This document shows positions 18,090-29,035 of a stretch of 64,000 nt of DNA, piece by piece. The translations under genes and the position numbers were made by a program. The stretch comes from Lysobacteraceae bacterium (GTDB lineage Bacteria > Pseudomonadota > Gammaproteobacteria > Xanthomonadales > Rhodanobacteraceae), in NCBI GenBank assembly GCA_004143945.1, contig SEHB01000004.1:62001-126000 (forward strand). The letters run 5' to 3'. How positions within the stretch are numbered: the stretch's first letter is position 1; each line of letters opens with the position of its first letter. Below the pieces are notes generated by a model that saw only the letters and a program-made list of their open reading frames with translations, searched no databases and was not told the origin of the DNA.

Positions 18090-19097
18090 ATGAACAAGAC
18101 CATCGCGGTGATCCGCGGCGACGGCATCGGCCCGGAAATCATGGATGCCACGTTGCGCGTGCTCGAAGCGCTGCGCCTGGGGCTGCAGTACGACTTCGTC
18201 GAGGCCGGCCTCGCCGCGCACGAGCGCACCGGCGAGCTCCTGCCGCAGTCGACGCTCGATGCCATCGCGCGCCACCGGATCGCGCTGAAGAGCCCGCTGA
18301 CCACGCCGGTCGGGGAGGGCTTCAGTTCGATCAACGTGCAGCTGCGCCGCCACTTCGACCTGTACGCGAACGTGCGCCCGGCGATTTCGTTCCCGAACAC
18401 GCGCTCGCGGTTCCCCGAGAACGTCGACCTGATCACCGTGCGCGAGAACACCGAAGGCGCCTACGCCGGCGAAGGCCAGCAGGTGTCCGAGGACGGCGCG
18501 ACGGCGACGCTGGTGCAGAAGATCACGCGCAAGGGCTCCGAGCGCATCGTGCGCTACGCGTTCGACCTCGCGCGCCGCACCGGCCGGCGCAAGGTCACCG
18601 TCGTGCACAAGGCGAACATCCTGAAATCGACCTCGGGGTTGTTCCTGAAAGTCGCGCGCGAAGTCGCGGCGCTCTACCCCGAGATCGAATGCAACGAACT
18701 CATCGTCGACAACTGCTGCATGCAGCTCGTGATGCGGCCCGAGCAGTTCGACGTGATCTGCACCACCAACCTGTTCGGCGACATCATCTCCGATCTCTGC
18801 GCGGGGCTCGTCGGCGGACTCGGCCTCGCGCCGGGCGCGAACATCGGCGCCGATGCCGCGATCTTCGAAGCCGTGCACGGCTCGGCGCCTGACATCGCGG
18901 GCAAGGGCATCGCGAACCCGTGCGCGCTGTTGCTGGGCGCGGCGCAGATGCTCGACCACATCGGGCACACCGACGAGGCGCAGCGCCTGCGCGCCGCGAT
19001 TCGTGCAACGCTCGAGGCGCGCGACCGCGTCACGCCGGATCTCGGCGGCGACGGCCGCACCGAGTCGTTCGCGGACGCGATCATCTCGCGCATCTGA
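18090..19097 (+). CDS. NAD-dependent isocitrate dehydrogenase (isocitrate/isopropylmalate dehydrogenase family)
   Basis: IAVIRGDGIGPEIMDATLRVLEAL...VDLITVRENTEGAYAGE...TTNLFGDIISDLCAGLVGGLGLAPGANIG. Confidence 0.93.
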   Translation: MNKTIAVIRGDGIGPEIMDATLRVLEALRLGLQYDFVEAGLAAHERTGELLPQSTLDAIARHRIALKSPLTTPVGEGFSSINVQLRRHFDLYANVRPAISFPNTRSRFPENVDLITVRENTEGAYAGEGQQVSEDGATATLVQKITRKGSERIVRYAFDLARRTGRRKVTVVHKANILKSTSGLFLKVAREVAALYPEIECNELIVDNCCMQLVMRPEQFDVICTTNLFGDIISDLCAGLVGGLGLAPGANIGADAAIFEAVHGSAPDIAGKGIANPCALLLGAAQMLDHIGHTDEAQRLRAAIRATLEARDRVTPDLGGDGRTESFADAIISRI

Positions 19098-19121
19098 ATC
19101 GGTTGCTGGGCGTCGCGCGCG

Positions 19122-19946
19122 TCAGCCGTGCGAACGCGCGGCCGCGATGTGGTCGAGCACGCGCAGGCGCCCTCGACCCGGGCGGTAGCCGCGCGCGAGC
19201 GCGGCGTGGACGAAGTCGATCGCGTCCTCGACCGCGGCTTCGAGCGCCGCGCCGCGCGCGATTCCCGCTGCGATCGCCGCGGCCAGCGAGCAACCCGTTC
19301 CGTGGCTTTCACCGGCGATGCGCCGCTGGCGGAACCAGCGTTCGATGCGCGGCGCGAGCAGCAGGTCGACGACCTGGTTGCCGCGCAGATGCCCACCCTT
19401 GAGCAGCACCGCGCGCGCGCCGCCGTCGAGCAGCGCGCGTGCGGCAGCGTGCATCTCGCGCACGCTGCCGATCCCGCGGCCGAGCAGGCGCTCGGCTTCG
19501 GGGATGTTCGGCGTCACGAGGTCCGCGCGCGTGAACAGGTGGCGGCGCAGCGCGTCCGCGAGATCTCCGCTTGCGAGCCGCGCGCCCGTGGTCGCGACGA
19601 GCACCGGATCCAGCACCACGGGCAACCGCGGATGCAGGCGCAACAGGCGTGCGACCTCGCGCGCGATCGCGGGCGTCGCGATCATGCCGAGCTTCGCGGC
19701 GCCGATGCGGAAGTCACTGAGCACGGCCTCGAGTTGTGCGCGCAGCATCGCGAGCGGAACCGTATGGATCGCGTGCACGCCGCGCGTGTCCTGCGCAGTG
19801 AGCGCAGTGATCGCCGTGGTGCCGTGCACGCCGAATGCGGCGAACGTGCGCAGGTCGGCCTGGATGCCCGCGCCACCCCCGGAGTCGGAGCCCGCGATCG
19901 TCAACGCAATCGGAGGGCGGGCGGGTTTGTGGTGTTTTTGCGACAT
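19122..19946 (-). CDS. thiD: Hydroxymethylpyrimidine/phosphomethylpyrimidine kinase
   Basis: [39 protein letters not shown]...[17 protein letters not shown]. Confidence 0.95.
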   Translation of the reverse strand: MSQKHHKPARPPIALTIAGSDSGGGAGIQADLRTFAAFGVHGTTAITALTAQDTRGVHAIHTVPLAMLRAQLEAVLSDFRIGAAKLGMIATPAIAREVARLLRLHPRLPVVLDPVLVATTGARLASGDLADALRRHLFTRADLVTPNIPEAERLLGRGIGSVREMHAAARALLDGGARAVLLKGGHLRGNQVVDLLLAPRIERWFRQRRIAGESHGTGCSLAAAIAAGIARGAALEAAVEDAIDFVHAALARGYRPGRGRLRVLDHIAAARSHG

Positions 19947-20088
19947 GGTCGGACTGCGGCTCTCGTCACGAGAACGGGCTGAAGCTTCGGTTTTTCAACG
20001 GATATGCGTGCGCGGCAGCTTGACATCTGTTGCGTTTTCGCCAACGATTCGCAGCGGAATTACACCACAACCATCGCAAGCAGGGGCG

Positions 20089-21282
20089 ATGCAGAGGGCA
20101 ACAGCGAGCACAGGGAGATGGATGGGAGCGCTGGGCGCAGGGCTGGCGCTCCCATTTTTTTCGACATTCGCGCAGGCCGGTGCGCTCGACGGCAGGGCCG
20201 TGGCCGCCCTCGCGAACGTGCCCTCGGTCAGCAGCGCGTCCGCCGCCGTGCCTTCGCGCTGGCGCGAATATGCACTGGCGAGCATCACCCCGCGATTCTC
20301 GTGGTCGACGCCCAAGTCTGCCGCACATGCGCCGTCGGTGCTCGACAGCTACGCCGATCCGCGCGCCGCGATGTTCGAATTCCGCTCCAGCGGCACGTCA
20401 TCGCCGATCGGCGTGTCCTTCATGGTGGATGACGTCAACGACACGCCCGGCGTGCCGTCGCGCCCATCCTCGCAACTCGTCGACCTGCCGAATCCGGGCC
20501 TGCAGCGCACCGTGGTCGCGCCGAGCCTCACCGCCAACTGGGGCGGCCAGGGCAACGTGCGGCTGACCGGCGTGCTCGCCTACCAGCGATTCGCGAGCCT
20601 CGGCCTCGGCATGGCCGAAGCGCCCGCGACGCCGCTGCCGGTGTGGCTCAGCGACACCTCGTACGGCGTCGGCGCGCGCGTGGACGTCGCGAACAGGATC
20701 GGCGAGCGCCTCGGGTGGCAGCTCGGCTACCAGTCGCGCGTCGCGATGGGCGCGTTCTCGCATTACCGCGGCGTGTTCGCGGACGCCGGCGATTTCGACA
20801 TCCCCGCAAGCGCGAGCGTCGGGCTGAGCTATTCGCTGACGCCCGCATTGGCACTGGACGCGGGCATCGAGCGCATCGACTACAGCACGATCACGCCGTT
20901 CACGAGCTCCAACCTGCCGACGCGCTTCCTCGCGCTGCTCGGCGACAGCGCGAGCCCCGTGTTCGCGTGGCGCGACCTCGACGTGTACAGCCTCGGCTGG
21001 ACCCTGCGAGACGACGCGTTCGGCAACCTGCAGATGCGCTACACGACGCGCCAGCAACCCGAGCCGACCTCGCGCCTCCTGGCCGATGCGCTCGCACCGG
21101 TCACCGCCGACCATCTCGTGTCGATGGGCTGGTCGCGTGCATTCGGCAGCGACCGCAACCTGTCGATGACCGCAAGCTACGCGACCTCGCCGTATTACCT
21201 GCTGATGCCGACCTACGTCCCGCGCAGCGACGCCACCGCAGGACGCTTCGAGTTCGAGGCGCTGTGGTCGACGAGGTTCTGA
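20089..21282 (+). CDS. Putative outer-membrane beta-barrel protein
   Basis: Signal peptide, alternating aromatic/hydrophobic strands, C-terminal ...[12 protein letters not shown] ending in Phe as in Omp85-recognised barrels. Confidence 0.75.
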   Translation: MQRATASTGRWMGALGAGLALPFFSTFAQAGALDGRAVAALANVPSVSSASAAVPSRWREYALASITPRFSWSTPKSAAHAPSVLDSYADPRAAMFEFRSSGTSSPIGVSFMVDDVNDTPGVPSRPSSQLVDLPNPGLQRTVVAPSLTANWGGQGNVRLTGVLAYQRFASLGLGMAEAPATPLPVWLSDTSYGVGARVDVANRIGERLGWQLGYQSRVAMGAFSHYRGVFADAGDFDIPASASVGLSYSLTPALALDAGIERIDYSTITPFTSSNLPTRFLALLGDSASPVFAWRDLDVYSLGWTLRDDAFGNLQMRYTTRQQPEPTSRLLADALAPVTADHLVSMGWSRAFGSDRNLSMTASYATSPYYLLMPTYVPRSDATAGRFEFEALWSTRF

Positions 21283-21286
21283 GAAG

Positions 21287-21374
21287 CAGGGAATGGGGAA
21301 TGGGGTAGGGAATGGGCAAGGCCCATCGTTCCCACCCTCGCTTCATGCGCTTCCATCCCCGATTCCCCATTCGC
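21287..21374. repeat. Intergenic inverted repeat of GGGAATG units
   Basis: gcaGGGAATGGGGAATGGGGtaGGGAATGGG ... ATCCCCGATTCCCCATTC between convergent genes; similar element at 48142-48257. Confidence 0.8.
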
Positions 21375-21379
21375 TGCCG

Positions 21380-22780
21380 TCAAAGCACCTCCGACGCATA
21401 GTCCGCGAGCCGCGAGCGCTCGCCGCGGCGCAGGGTGATGTGCGCGCTGTGCTGCCAGTCCTTGAAGCGGTCGACGGCGTAGGTGAGGCCTGAGGTCGTT
21501 TCGGTCAGGTAGGGCGTGTCGATCTGCTCGACGTTGCCGAGGCAGACTATCTTGCTGCCGGGGCCCGCGCGCGTGATCAGCGTCTTCATCTGCTTGGGCG
21601 TGAGGTTCTGCGCCTCGTCGATGATCACGTAGCGGCTCAGGAACGTGCGTCCGCGCATGAAGTTCATCGATCGGATCTTGATGCGCGAGGCGAGCAGATC
21701 GTTGGTCGCCGCGCGGCCCCAGGCGCCGCCTTCCTGCGGATTGGTCAGCACTTCGAGGTTGTCGGTCAGCGCGCCCATCCACGGCGTCATCTTTTCTTCC
21801 TCGGTGCCAGGCAGGAAGCCGATGTCCTCGCCCACCGAGACGGTCGCGCGCGTCATGATGATTTCGCGGTAGCGCTGCTGGTCCATCACCTGCGCGAGGC
21901 CCGCTGCGAGCGCGAGCAGCGTCTTGCCGGTGCCCGCGGTGCCGAGCAGGGTCACGAAATCGATCTCGGGGTCCATCAGGGCGTTCAGCGCGAAGTTCTG
22001 CTCGCGATTGCGCGCCTGGATGCCCCAGACCGAATGCGATGCACCGCTGCGGTAATCGTCGACGATCTGAAGGACCGCTTTCGCGCCGTCGAGTTGCAGC
22101 ACCCGCAACTCGACTTCGTCTTCGCCCGGCAGGTAGAGGTTCTGGTTCGGATGCCAGTCCTCGTCCTTGCGCCGCTTGACCTCGTAGTAGGTGCGCCCGC
22201 GCTCGGACCAGGAGCGCAACTCGCCGTGGCGCTCCCAGAAGTTCGGGGGCAGTTCCGCCAGTCCGTTGTAGAGCAGGCTGAAGTCGTCGAGTGCGCGGTC
22301 GTTCTCGTAGTCCTCGGCCGTGATGCCGAAGATCTTCGCCTTGATCCTGAGGTTGATGTCCTTGGTGACGAGCACCACCGCTTCGCGCGGGCGTGACTCG
22401 CGCAGCATCACCACCGACGCGAGGATCAGGTTGTCGGGCAGCGTGCGCACCGAGCGCTTGTCGGCCACGACGTGCGCGGTGGTCTGGAAATAGAGTCGCC
22501 CGGCCTTCGCGCGGCGATCGAGCTGCAGGCCCTGCGGCAGGCGCAGCTCGATGCCCTTCTCGATCGGATGGCCGTTGCCGGCCAGCATCAGTTCGTTGAG
22601 GAAGCGGCTGACCTGGCGCGCGTTGCGCGAGGTTTCGGACGTGCCCTTCTTGGCGGCGTCGAGTTCCTCGAGCACGGTCATCGGGATGAACACGTCGTGT
22701 TCCTCGAAACGGAACAGCGCGGTCGGATCGTGCATCAGCACGTTGGTGTCGAGTACGTAGATGCGCCTGCCTCGGGTCAT
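21380..22780 (-). CDS. phoH: PhoH family protein with PIN domain
   Basis: MTRGRRIYVLDTNVLMHDP (PIN) plus LGTAGTGKTLLALAAGLAQVM (PhoH ATPase). Confidence 0.93.
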   Translation of the reverse strand: MTRGRRIYVLDTNVLMHDPTALFRFEEHDVFIPMTVLEELDAAKKGTSETSRNARQVSRFLNELMLAGNGHPIEKGIELRLPQGLQLDRRAKAGRLYFQTTAHVVADKRSVRTLPDNLILASVVMLRESRPREAVVLVTKDINLRIKAKIFGITAEDYENDRALDDFSLLYNGLAELPPNFWERHGELRSWSERGRTYYEVKRRKDEDWHPNQNLYLPGEDEVELRVLQLDGAKAVLQIVDDYRSGASHSVWGIQARNREQNFALNALMDPEIDFVTLLGTAGTGKTLLALAAGLAQVMDQQRYREIIMTRATVSVGEDIGFLPGTEEEKMTPWMGALTDNLEVLTNPQEGGAWGRAATNDLLASRIKIRSMNFMRGRTFLSRYVIIDEAQNLTPKQMKTLITRAGPGSKIVCLGNVEQIDTPYLTETTSGLTYAVDRFKDWQHSAHITLRRGERSRLADYASEVL

Positions 22781-22871
22781 GCGGGGCTCTCTCGTAGGGG
22801 AAGGGATGGGGACGCGCAGCGGCACGGATCCACGCACGGCCGGCGGCGCGCGGCGGCGGTCAGGGTGGCGT

Positions 22872-23333
22872 TCACCGCTGCGACAGCCGCTCCAGCACGG
22901 AGGCCACGTGGCCGGGCACCCTGACGCCGCGCCACTCGGCGAAGAGGATGCCGTCCGGATCGATCAGGAACGTGCTGCGAATCACGCCGATGTGGCGGCG
23001 GCCATACAGTACCTTCTCGCCGAGCACGCCGAACGCGTTGCACCAGGTTTCGTCGGTGTCCGCGACGAGCGCGAATGGCAGCGCGTGCTTTTCCCGGAAC
23101 CGCGCATGCGAGGCGACGCCGTCGCGGGACACGCCGACGACCTCGCAACGGCGCTTGCGGAACTGCGGGTACGCGTCGCGGAAACCCTGCGCTTCGCTCG
23201 TGCACCCCGCGGTCGCGTCCTTCGGGTAGAAGTAGAGGACCACCGATTGCCCGCGCAGGTCCGCCAGCGCGAGCGTGCCGCCGTCGTGAAGGACGCCTTC
23301 GAGGTTCGGGACCTTGTCGCCGATCGCGGGCAT
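22872..23333 (-). CDS. bcp: Thioredoxin-dependent peroxiredoxin
   Basis: MPAIGDKVPNLEGVLHDGGTLALADLRGQSVVLYFYPKDATAGCTSEAQGFRD. Confidence 0.94.
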   Translation of the reverse strand: MPAIGDKVPNLEGVLHDGGTLALADLRGQSVVLYFYPKDATAGCTSEAQGFRDAYPQFRKRRCEVVGVSRDGVASHARFREKHALPFALVADTDETWCNAFGVLGEKVLYGRRHIGVIRSTFLIDPDGILFAEWRGVRVPGHVASVLERLSQR

Positions 23334-23929
23334 CAGAATTTCATCGGGTCCATGATCGCGTCGAGGTTGAGGCCGTCGCAGAACTCCAGGAAATCGTCGC
23401 GCAGCGCAGCGATGTGCGTCGTCGTCGGAATGCCGATGGTGATCTGCGCCGAGAACATGTCGGCCCCGGTCTGCATCGCGCGATAGCGCGACGAGTGCAA
23501 CTGCTCGATCGTGATGTTCTGGTGCGCGAAGAAGTCGGCGAGCTGGAACAGCACGCCCGGCTTGTCGGCGGCGATCACCTCGACCACGTACGGGATCAGG
23601 TTCGACTGCTGCTGGCGCGCGCCGGTGCGGAAATGCGCGAGGCGCATGTCGCCATCGCGGTCGAGCCGTGCGAGCGCGTTCTCGAGCTTGGCGATCGCGT
23701 CCCACGCGCCTTGCGCGAGCGCGAGCACCGTGAGCTCGTTGCCGAGCGTCGCGACGCGTGCTTCGGCGAGGTTGCAACCGCAGTCGGAAATGCGACGGCT
23801 GATCGCGAGCAGCGGTGACTGCGTGGGCGAGCCGAACGCGCTGATCAGCAGGTAGTTCTCGTTCGACGAAGGGCGGGTGGCGGCCGGATCGCCGGTGACC
23901 TGCTTTCCTGCCTGTTTCACGGTTGCCAC
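23333..23929 (-). CDS. gcvR: ACT-domain glycine cleavage regulator-like protein (GTG start inferred)
   Basis: NENYLLISAFGSPTQSPLLAISRRISDCGCNLAEARVATLGNELTVL; next to bcp and divergent from dapA. Confidence 0.85.
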   Translation of the reverse strand: MATVKQAGKQVTGDPAATRPSSNENYLLISAFGSPTQSPLLAISRRISDCGCNLAEARVATLGNELTVLALAQGAWDAIAKLENALARLDRDGDMRLAHFRTGARQQQSNLIPYVVEVIAADKPGVLFQLADFFAHQNITIEQLHSSRYRAMQTGADMFSAQITIGIPTTTHIAALRDDFLEFCDGLNLDAIMDPMKF

Positions 23930-24091
23930 GTTCTCGCCGAAGTGGGCACCGTCGCGGTGCGATCGCGGCCCAGAATACTTGCGCGCCCGGGGGGTAGCAA
24001 GCCGATCCCGAACGTGCCCGCGCCGGCGTGGACGACGCGCGAGCCCGGGCAGTACCATCGCTGGTTCCGCACCCGACGCCGAAGCTTCGCC

Positions 24092-24973
24092 GTGGACCTT
24101 TCAGGCAGCATCTGCGCGCTCGCCACGCCGTTCGACGCGCACGGCGACGCGCTCGACCTCGACGCGTTCGCGCGCCTCGTCGACCACCAGGTCGCCAACG
24201 GCACGCGTGCGCTCGTCGTCGCGGGCTCGACCGGCGAAGCGGCCGCGCTCGACGAAGCCGAATACGTCACACTGCTCGAAGCGGCGGTCGGGCGCGCGCG
24301 CGGTCGCGTGCCGCTGCTGGCCGGCAGCGGGCTGTCATCGACGCGGCGCACGATCGCGCAGACACGGCGTGCGGCCGCCGCCGGCATCGATGTCGCGCTC
24401 GTCGTCGCGCCCGCATACGTGCGCCCGACGCAGGAAGGCCTCTACCGGCACTACTGCGAAGTCGCCGACCACGGCGGCCTGCCGGTGGTGCTTTACAACG
24501 TGCCTTCGCGCACCGCCTGCGACCTGCTGCCCGAAACGGTCGCGCGACTTCGCGGGCACGGCAACATCATCGGCATCAAGGAAGCGGTGGCCGAACCCGC
24601 GCGCATGCAGGCGCTGCTCGAATTGCGCGACGCGGGTTTCCGCGTGCATTCGGGCGACGACGCGACCGCGATGCGCGCGATGCTCGCCGGCGCGGATGGC
24701 GTGATCTCGGTCGCCGCGAACGTCGCACCCGCGTTGTTCGCCGCGATGTGCGAGGCGGCGCGCGCGCGCGATACAGAAGCCGCTGGCGCGGTCGATCGCC
24801 GCTTGCAACCGCTGTATGCGCTGCTCGGCATCGAGCCGAATCCGATCCCCGTGAAATGGTGCCTGTCGCTGCTCGGATTCGGCGCGGCCGGACTCAGGCT
24901 GCCCCTGCTCGAGCTGTCCGCGTCGCACCGAGCCGAATGCGCGACGGTGCTGGCGGGGCTCGGCCTCGGCTGA
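24092..24973 (+). CDS. dapA: 4-hydroxy-tetrahydrodipicolinate synthase (GTG start inferred)
   Basis: DLSGSICALATPFDAHGDALDLDAFARLVDHQVANGTRALVVAGSTGEAAALDEAEY...VVLYNVPSRTACDL. Confidence 0.95.
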   Translation: MDLSGSICALATPFDAHGDALDLDAFARLVDHQVANGTRALVVAGSTGEAAALDEAEYVTLLEAAVGRARGRVPLLAGSGLSSTRRTIAQTRRAAAAGIDVALVVAPAYVRPTQEGLYRHYCEVADHGGLPVVLYNVPSRTACDLLPETVARLRGHGNIIGIKEAVAEPARMQALLELRDAGFRVHSGDDATAMRAMLAGADGVISVAANVAPALFAAMCEAARARDTEAAGAVDRRLQPLYALLGIEPNPIPVKWCLSLLGFGAAGLRLPLLELSASHRAECATVLAGLGLG

Positions 24974-25053
24974 ACACGATGCCCGACCGCCGTGGATGGC
25001 GGTTCACGGCGGCCTGCTAGACTAGCCACCCCTTCCTCCAGCCCGATGACAGG

Positions 25054-25716
25054 ATGAACTTCGTGAGAAGGACCACTGCCGCGTTGCCGGTCATGTTGCT
25101 CGCCGCCGCGCTGCTGGGCGGCTGCGGATTCTTCAGTCGTCACCTCGATCGCCAGGACGACACCTACAGACAGTCGGCGCAGTCGCGTCCGCTCGAAGTG
25201 CCACCCGATCTCGACAGCCCGGCCAGCAACGCCGCATTGACGATTCCGGACGCACGCCCGGCCGCGGCAACGTCGTCACCCGTGGCTGATGCGGGCACGC
25301 CGCCCGGGATCTCCGCGGCGCCGGCGCCTGGGGCCGCGCCGCCGGCCGCGGCGGCTGCGCCCGGCGTGGTGCCGACCGGCGACGGACTGCTGGTATCGGA
25401 CTCGCTGGAAAGTACATATCGCCGCGTCGGACTCGCACTCGAGCGATCGGGCGCCGCGCGGGTGCTCGGCAGCGATGCCGCGGCGCATTCCTACGAGGTC
25501 GAAACGACCGGCCAGACGACGATCAAGCCCGGCTGGTTCAAGCGTGCGGTCATGTTGGGGCGCGCCGGCAACAAGGTCACCTCGCAGGTGCGCCTCGGCG
25601 TGACCGTCGAAGAGAGCGCGCAAGGCAGCCGCGTCAGGGTCGGTGGCGGCGGCGACGAGGCATCGCGCGAGGCGGCGCAGGCGCTGCTGCAGGTCCTGCG
25701 CGAACGACTTTCCTGA
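25054..25716 (+). CDS. BamC/NlpB-like lipoprotein
   Basis: Lipobox LLGGC; RPLEVPPDLDSP; located after dapA as bamC is in E. coli. Confidence 0.75.
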   Translation: MNFVRRTTAALPVMLLAAALLGGCGFFSRHLDRQDDTYRQSAQSRPLEVPPDLDSPASNAALTIPDARPAAATSSPVADAGTPPGISAAPAPGAAPPAAAAAPGVVPTGDGLLVSDSLESTYRRVGLALERSGAARVLGSDAAAHSYEVETTGQTTIKPGWFKRAVMLGRAGNKVTSQVRLGVTVEESAQGSRVRVGGGGDEASREAAQALLQVLRERLS

Positions 25717-25768
25717 TGACACGCGGGCCGCGCGATCGCGCGGCCCGCTGCGCGGCACGCGCGCGCGG

Positions 25769-26092
25769 TCAGCGTTCCAGCAGCGGAAGCTTGCCGGGTT
25801 TGCCGTCCCATTCCTTCGCGTCGGGCGGTGCGTCGATGCGTTCGGTCAGCACCGGCCAGACCTTCGACAGTTCCGCGTTGAGCGCAAGGAAGGATTCCTG
25901 CCCGGCCGGCACGTCGTCTTCGGGGAAGATCGCGACCGCGGGGCACTCAGGCTCGCACAGCGTGCAGTCGATGCATTCCTCCGGATCGATCACGAGGAAG
26001 TTCGGACCTGCATGGAAGCAATCGACCGGGCAGACTTCGACGCAATCGGTGTACTTGCACTTGATGCAATTCTCGGTGACGACGAAGGTCAT
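25769..26092 (-). CDS. fdxA: Ferredoxin, 7Fe/8Fe type
   Basis: [55 protein letters not shown]. Confidence 0.95.
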   Translation of the reverse strand: MTFVVTENCIKCKYTDCVEVCPVDCFHAGPNFLVIDPEECIDCTLCEPECPAVAIFPEDDVPAGQESFLALNAELSKVWPVLTERIDAPPDAKEWDGKPGKLPLLER

Positions 26093-26111
26093 GCGCGTAC
26101 TCGGGTCGGAA

Positions 26112-26187
26112 TGGCGCTCCCTACGAGGTTCGAACTCGTGTTCCCGCCTTGAGAGGGCGGTGTCCTGGACCACTAGACGAAGGGAGC
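26112..26187 (-). tRNA. tRNA-Glu (anticodon CTC), CCA encoded
   Basis: GCTCCCTTCGTCTAGTGGTCCAGGACACCGCCCTCTCAAGGCGGGAACACGAGTTCGAACCTCGTAGGGAGCGCCA folds as a cloverleaf; anticodon loop CTCTCAA; T-loop TTCGAAC. Confidence 0.95.
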
Positions 26188-26266
26188 GCGGGTATCGGAA
26201 CTGCCCGGTCGCGTAGTATAACGAATATGTAACGCGGGGCAAATTTCCGAGGAGCTGCAGCGGCGG

Positions 26267-27649
26267 ATGAATCCGGAACCAATTGTACAGGAAGTGCCGG
26301 GCAACGGCGGCTTCCACGTGATCCCGCGCGCGCAACACGCGATCTCCCGCAAGAGCATCTCCTCCGGCGCGCTGCGCGTGCTGTATCGATTGCACGAGGC
26401 GGGTTTCCGCGCCTGCCTCGTCGGCGGCGCGGTGCGCGACCTGCTGCTCGGCGGCAGCCCCAAGGACTTCGACATCGCGACCAATGCGACGCCGGAGGAA
26501 GTGCGCGCGCTGTTCCGCAACTGCCGACTGATCGGCCGCAGGTTCCGGCTCGCGCACGTGGTGTTCGGGCGCGAGATCGTCGAGGTCGCCACCTTCCGCG
26601 GCAGCGCCGACGACGGCAGCGGTGACCGCCACCTCGTCGATGGCCGGCTGGTGCGCGACAACGTCTATGGATCGATCGAGGAAGACGCGATCCGGCGCGA
26701 CTTCACGGTCAACGCCTTGTACTACGACATCGCCGACTTCAGCGTGCTCGACGCGGTCGGCGGCATGCGCGACCTCGAGCAGCGCGTGTTGCGACTGATC
26801 GGGGATCCGGATCAGCGCTATCGCGAGGACCCGGTGCGCATGCTGCGCGCCGCTCGCCTCGCCGCGAAGCTCGGCTTCATGATCGCCCCCGACACCGCCG
26901 CGCCGTTCGCGACGCTCGGGCCGCTGCTGTCGGATGCACCGCCCGCGCGACTGTTCGACGAATCGTTGAAGCTGTTCCTCGGTGGATACGGCCTCGCGAG
27001 TTTCCGCGCGCTCGAGCACTACGGCCTGCTCCACCACGTGTTTCCGGCGACGGCCGCCGCACTCGCGGATGGCGCCGCGGATTTCCGCCGTCTCGCGGAG
27101 AACACCCTGGCGAACACCGACGCGCGCGTGCGCGAGGACAAGCCGGTGACGCCGGCGTTCCTGTTCGCGGCGCTGCTGTGGGAGCCGGTGCGCCGCCTCG
27201 CTCAGTCCGCGATCGACGGCGGCACCGAGGCCTCGCTCGCCTGGCAGAACGCGGCTGCGCACGTGCTGCACGAACAAGCGCAGCGCGTCGCGATACCGCG
27301 CCGCTTCGCGCTCGTGATCGAGGAAATCTGGGCGATGCAGCCGCGCTTCCACCAGCGCACGCGCAAGCGTGCGTTCCGCCTGCTCGAACACCCGCGCTTC
27401 CGTGCGGCCTACGACTTCCTCGTGCTGCGCGCAGGGGAGTCTGACGAACTCGCCGAACTCGCGCGCTGGTGGACCGATGCGCAGGCGCTCGGTCACGACG
27501 AACTCGCCGAACGGCTCGCGGCGCTACCGGCGCCGACCGCGGACGACGCGCCGCCGGCGCCGAAGCGCAAGCGCGCACGGCGTCGCCGCGGCAAGCGCCG
27601 TGGAGCGGGACAGGACGCGCCGTCACAGGCGGGCGAGGCGTCCGATTGA
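26267..27649 (+). CDS. pcnB: Poly(A) polymerase I
   Basis: [34 protein letters not shown]...[13 protein letters not shown]; Arg/Lys-rich C-terminal tail. Confidence 0.95.
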   Translation: MNPEPIVQEVPGNGGFHVIPRAQHAISRKSISSGALRVLYRLHEAGFRACLVGGAVRDLLLGGSPKDFDIATNATPEEVRALFRNCRLIGRRFRLAHVVFGREIVEVATFRGSADDGSGDRHLVDGRLVRDNVYGSIEEDAIRRDFTVNALYYDIADFSVLDAVGGMRDLEQRVLRLIGDPDQRYREDPVRMLRAARLAAKLGFMIAPDTAAPFATLGPLLSDAPPARLFDESLKLFLGGYGLASFRALEHYGLLHHVFPATAAALADGAADFRRLAENTLANTDARVREDKPVTPAFLFAALLWEPVRRLAQSAIDGGTEASLAWQNAAAHVLHEQAQRVAIPRRFALVIEEIWAMQPRFHQRTRKRAFRLLEHPRFRAAYDFLVLRAGESDELAELARWWTDAQALGHDELAERLAALPAPTADDAPPAPKRKRARRRRGKRRGAGQDAPSQAGEASD

Positions 27650-28146
27650 CGGGCAACGATTCGCTGCTCGCGTATGTCGGCCTCGGCGGCAATCTCGGTG
27701 ACGCCCGCAGGCGCATCCTCGAGGCGTTCGGCGCGCTTGCGCGGATTCCCCGCACACGCCTGCTGCGCCGATCGCGCCTGTACCGCACGCGTCCCTGGGG
27801 CCTCGCCGGGCAGCCTGATTTCGTCAACGCGGCGGCCGAACTCGACACGCGGCTCGGGCCACGCGAACTGCTCGACGCGCTGCTGACGATCGAGCGTGCG
27901 AATGGGCGCGTGCGCGACGCCGATCGCTGGGGTCCGCGCACGCTCGACCTCGACCTGCTCGCCTGCGGCGACCTGCGCATCGACGCGCCCGGATTGACCC
28001 TGCCGCACCCACGCATCGGCGAGCGCGCGTTCGTGCTGCTGCCACTGGCCGAACTCGCGCCGCACTTGCATCTCGGCGACGCGGGCAGCGTGCGCGAGCA
28101 ATTGGCGCACGTGGACACCGGGGGTTGCACGCTGCTGGAGGAGTGA
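27646..28146 (+). CDS. folK: HPPK, 2-amino-4-hydroxy-6-hydroxymethyldihydropteridine diphosphokinase (TTG start overlapping pcnB stop)
   Basis: [22 protein letters not shown]...[16 protein letters not shown]....[18 protein letters not shown]. Confidence 0.93.
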   Translation: MTGNDSLLAYVGLGGNLGDARRRILEAFGALARIPRTRLLRRSRLYRTRPWGLAGQPDFVNAAAELDTRLGPRELLDALLTIERANGRVRDADRWGPRTLDLDLLACGDLRIDAPGLTLPHPRIGERAFVLLPLAELAPHLHLGDAGSVREQLAHVDTGGCTLLEE

Positions 28147-28222
28147 TCGCGCCGCTCCGGCGCGCTTGAGCCCGGTCGCATGCAAGGGGAATAATGGCCG
28201 CCTCGCCGAGCCGGACCGATCG

Positions 28223-29035
28223 ATGTACGCGAATGCCCCGACCGCCCCGGTGACCGTCCCCACGCTGCATGCACTCAAGCGCGACGCGCGACGCATCGTC
28301 GCCGTGACCGCCTACGACGCGAGCATGGCGGAGTCGGTCGACGAGGCCGGCGTCGACCTCGTGCTGGTCGGAGACTCGCTCGGCATGGTGGTGCAGGGAC
28401 ACGCGAGCACGCTGCCGGTCACCGTCGATGCGATCGTCTACCACAGCGCCTGCGTCGCGCGCGGGCTGCGGCGCGCGTTGCTCGTCGCCGATCTTCCATT
28501 CATGGCGTTCCGCGATCCGGCCACCGCGCTCGTGAATGCGGGCCGGCTGCTCGCCGAAGGCGGCGCCGCGATGGTCAAGCTCGAAGGCGCGGACTGGGTC
28601 TGCGACGTGATCGCGACGCTCAAGCGGCATGAAGTGCCGGTGTGCGCGCACATCGGGCTGACGCCACAGTCGGTACATCGCATCGGCGGCTATCGCGTGC
28701 AGGGCCGGGACGACGCGACTGCGCGGCGCCTGCGCGCGGACGCGCGCGCGGTGCAGGACGCCGGCGCCGACCTGCTCGTGCTCGAATGCGTGCCGGCCGC
28801 ACTCGCCGCGGAGATCACGCGCGACCTCGCGATCCCGACGATCGGCATCGGCGCGGGCGTGGACTGCGACGGACAGGTGCTCGTGATCCAGGACCTGCTC
28901 GGAATGGGCAGCGGCAAGCGGCCGCGATTCACGCGCGACTTCCTCGCCGGCACGAATTCCATCGCCGGCGCGGTAGCCGAGTACGCACGCGCGGTGCGCG
29001 CGCGCGAATTCCCCGGTCCGGAGCACAGCTACTGA
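28223..29035 (+). CDS. panB: 3-methyl-2-oxobutanoate hydroxymethyltransferase
   Basis: [36 protein letters not shown]...[10 protein letters not shown]. Confidence 0.96.
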   Translation: MYANAPTAPVTVPTLHALKRDARRIVAVTAYDASMAESVDEAGVDLVLVGDSLGMVVQGHASTLPVTVDAIVYHSACVARGLRRALLVADLPFMAFRDPATALVNAGRLLAEGGAAMVKLEGADWVCDVIATLKRHEVPVCAHIGLTPQSVHRIGGYRVQGRDDATARRLRADARAVQDAGADLLVLECVPAALAAEITRDLAIPTIGIGAGVDCDGQVLVIQDLLGMGSGKRPRFTRDFLAGTNSIAGAVAEYARAVRAREFPGPEHSY

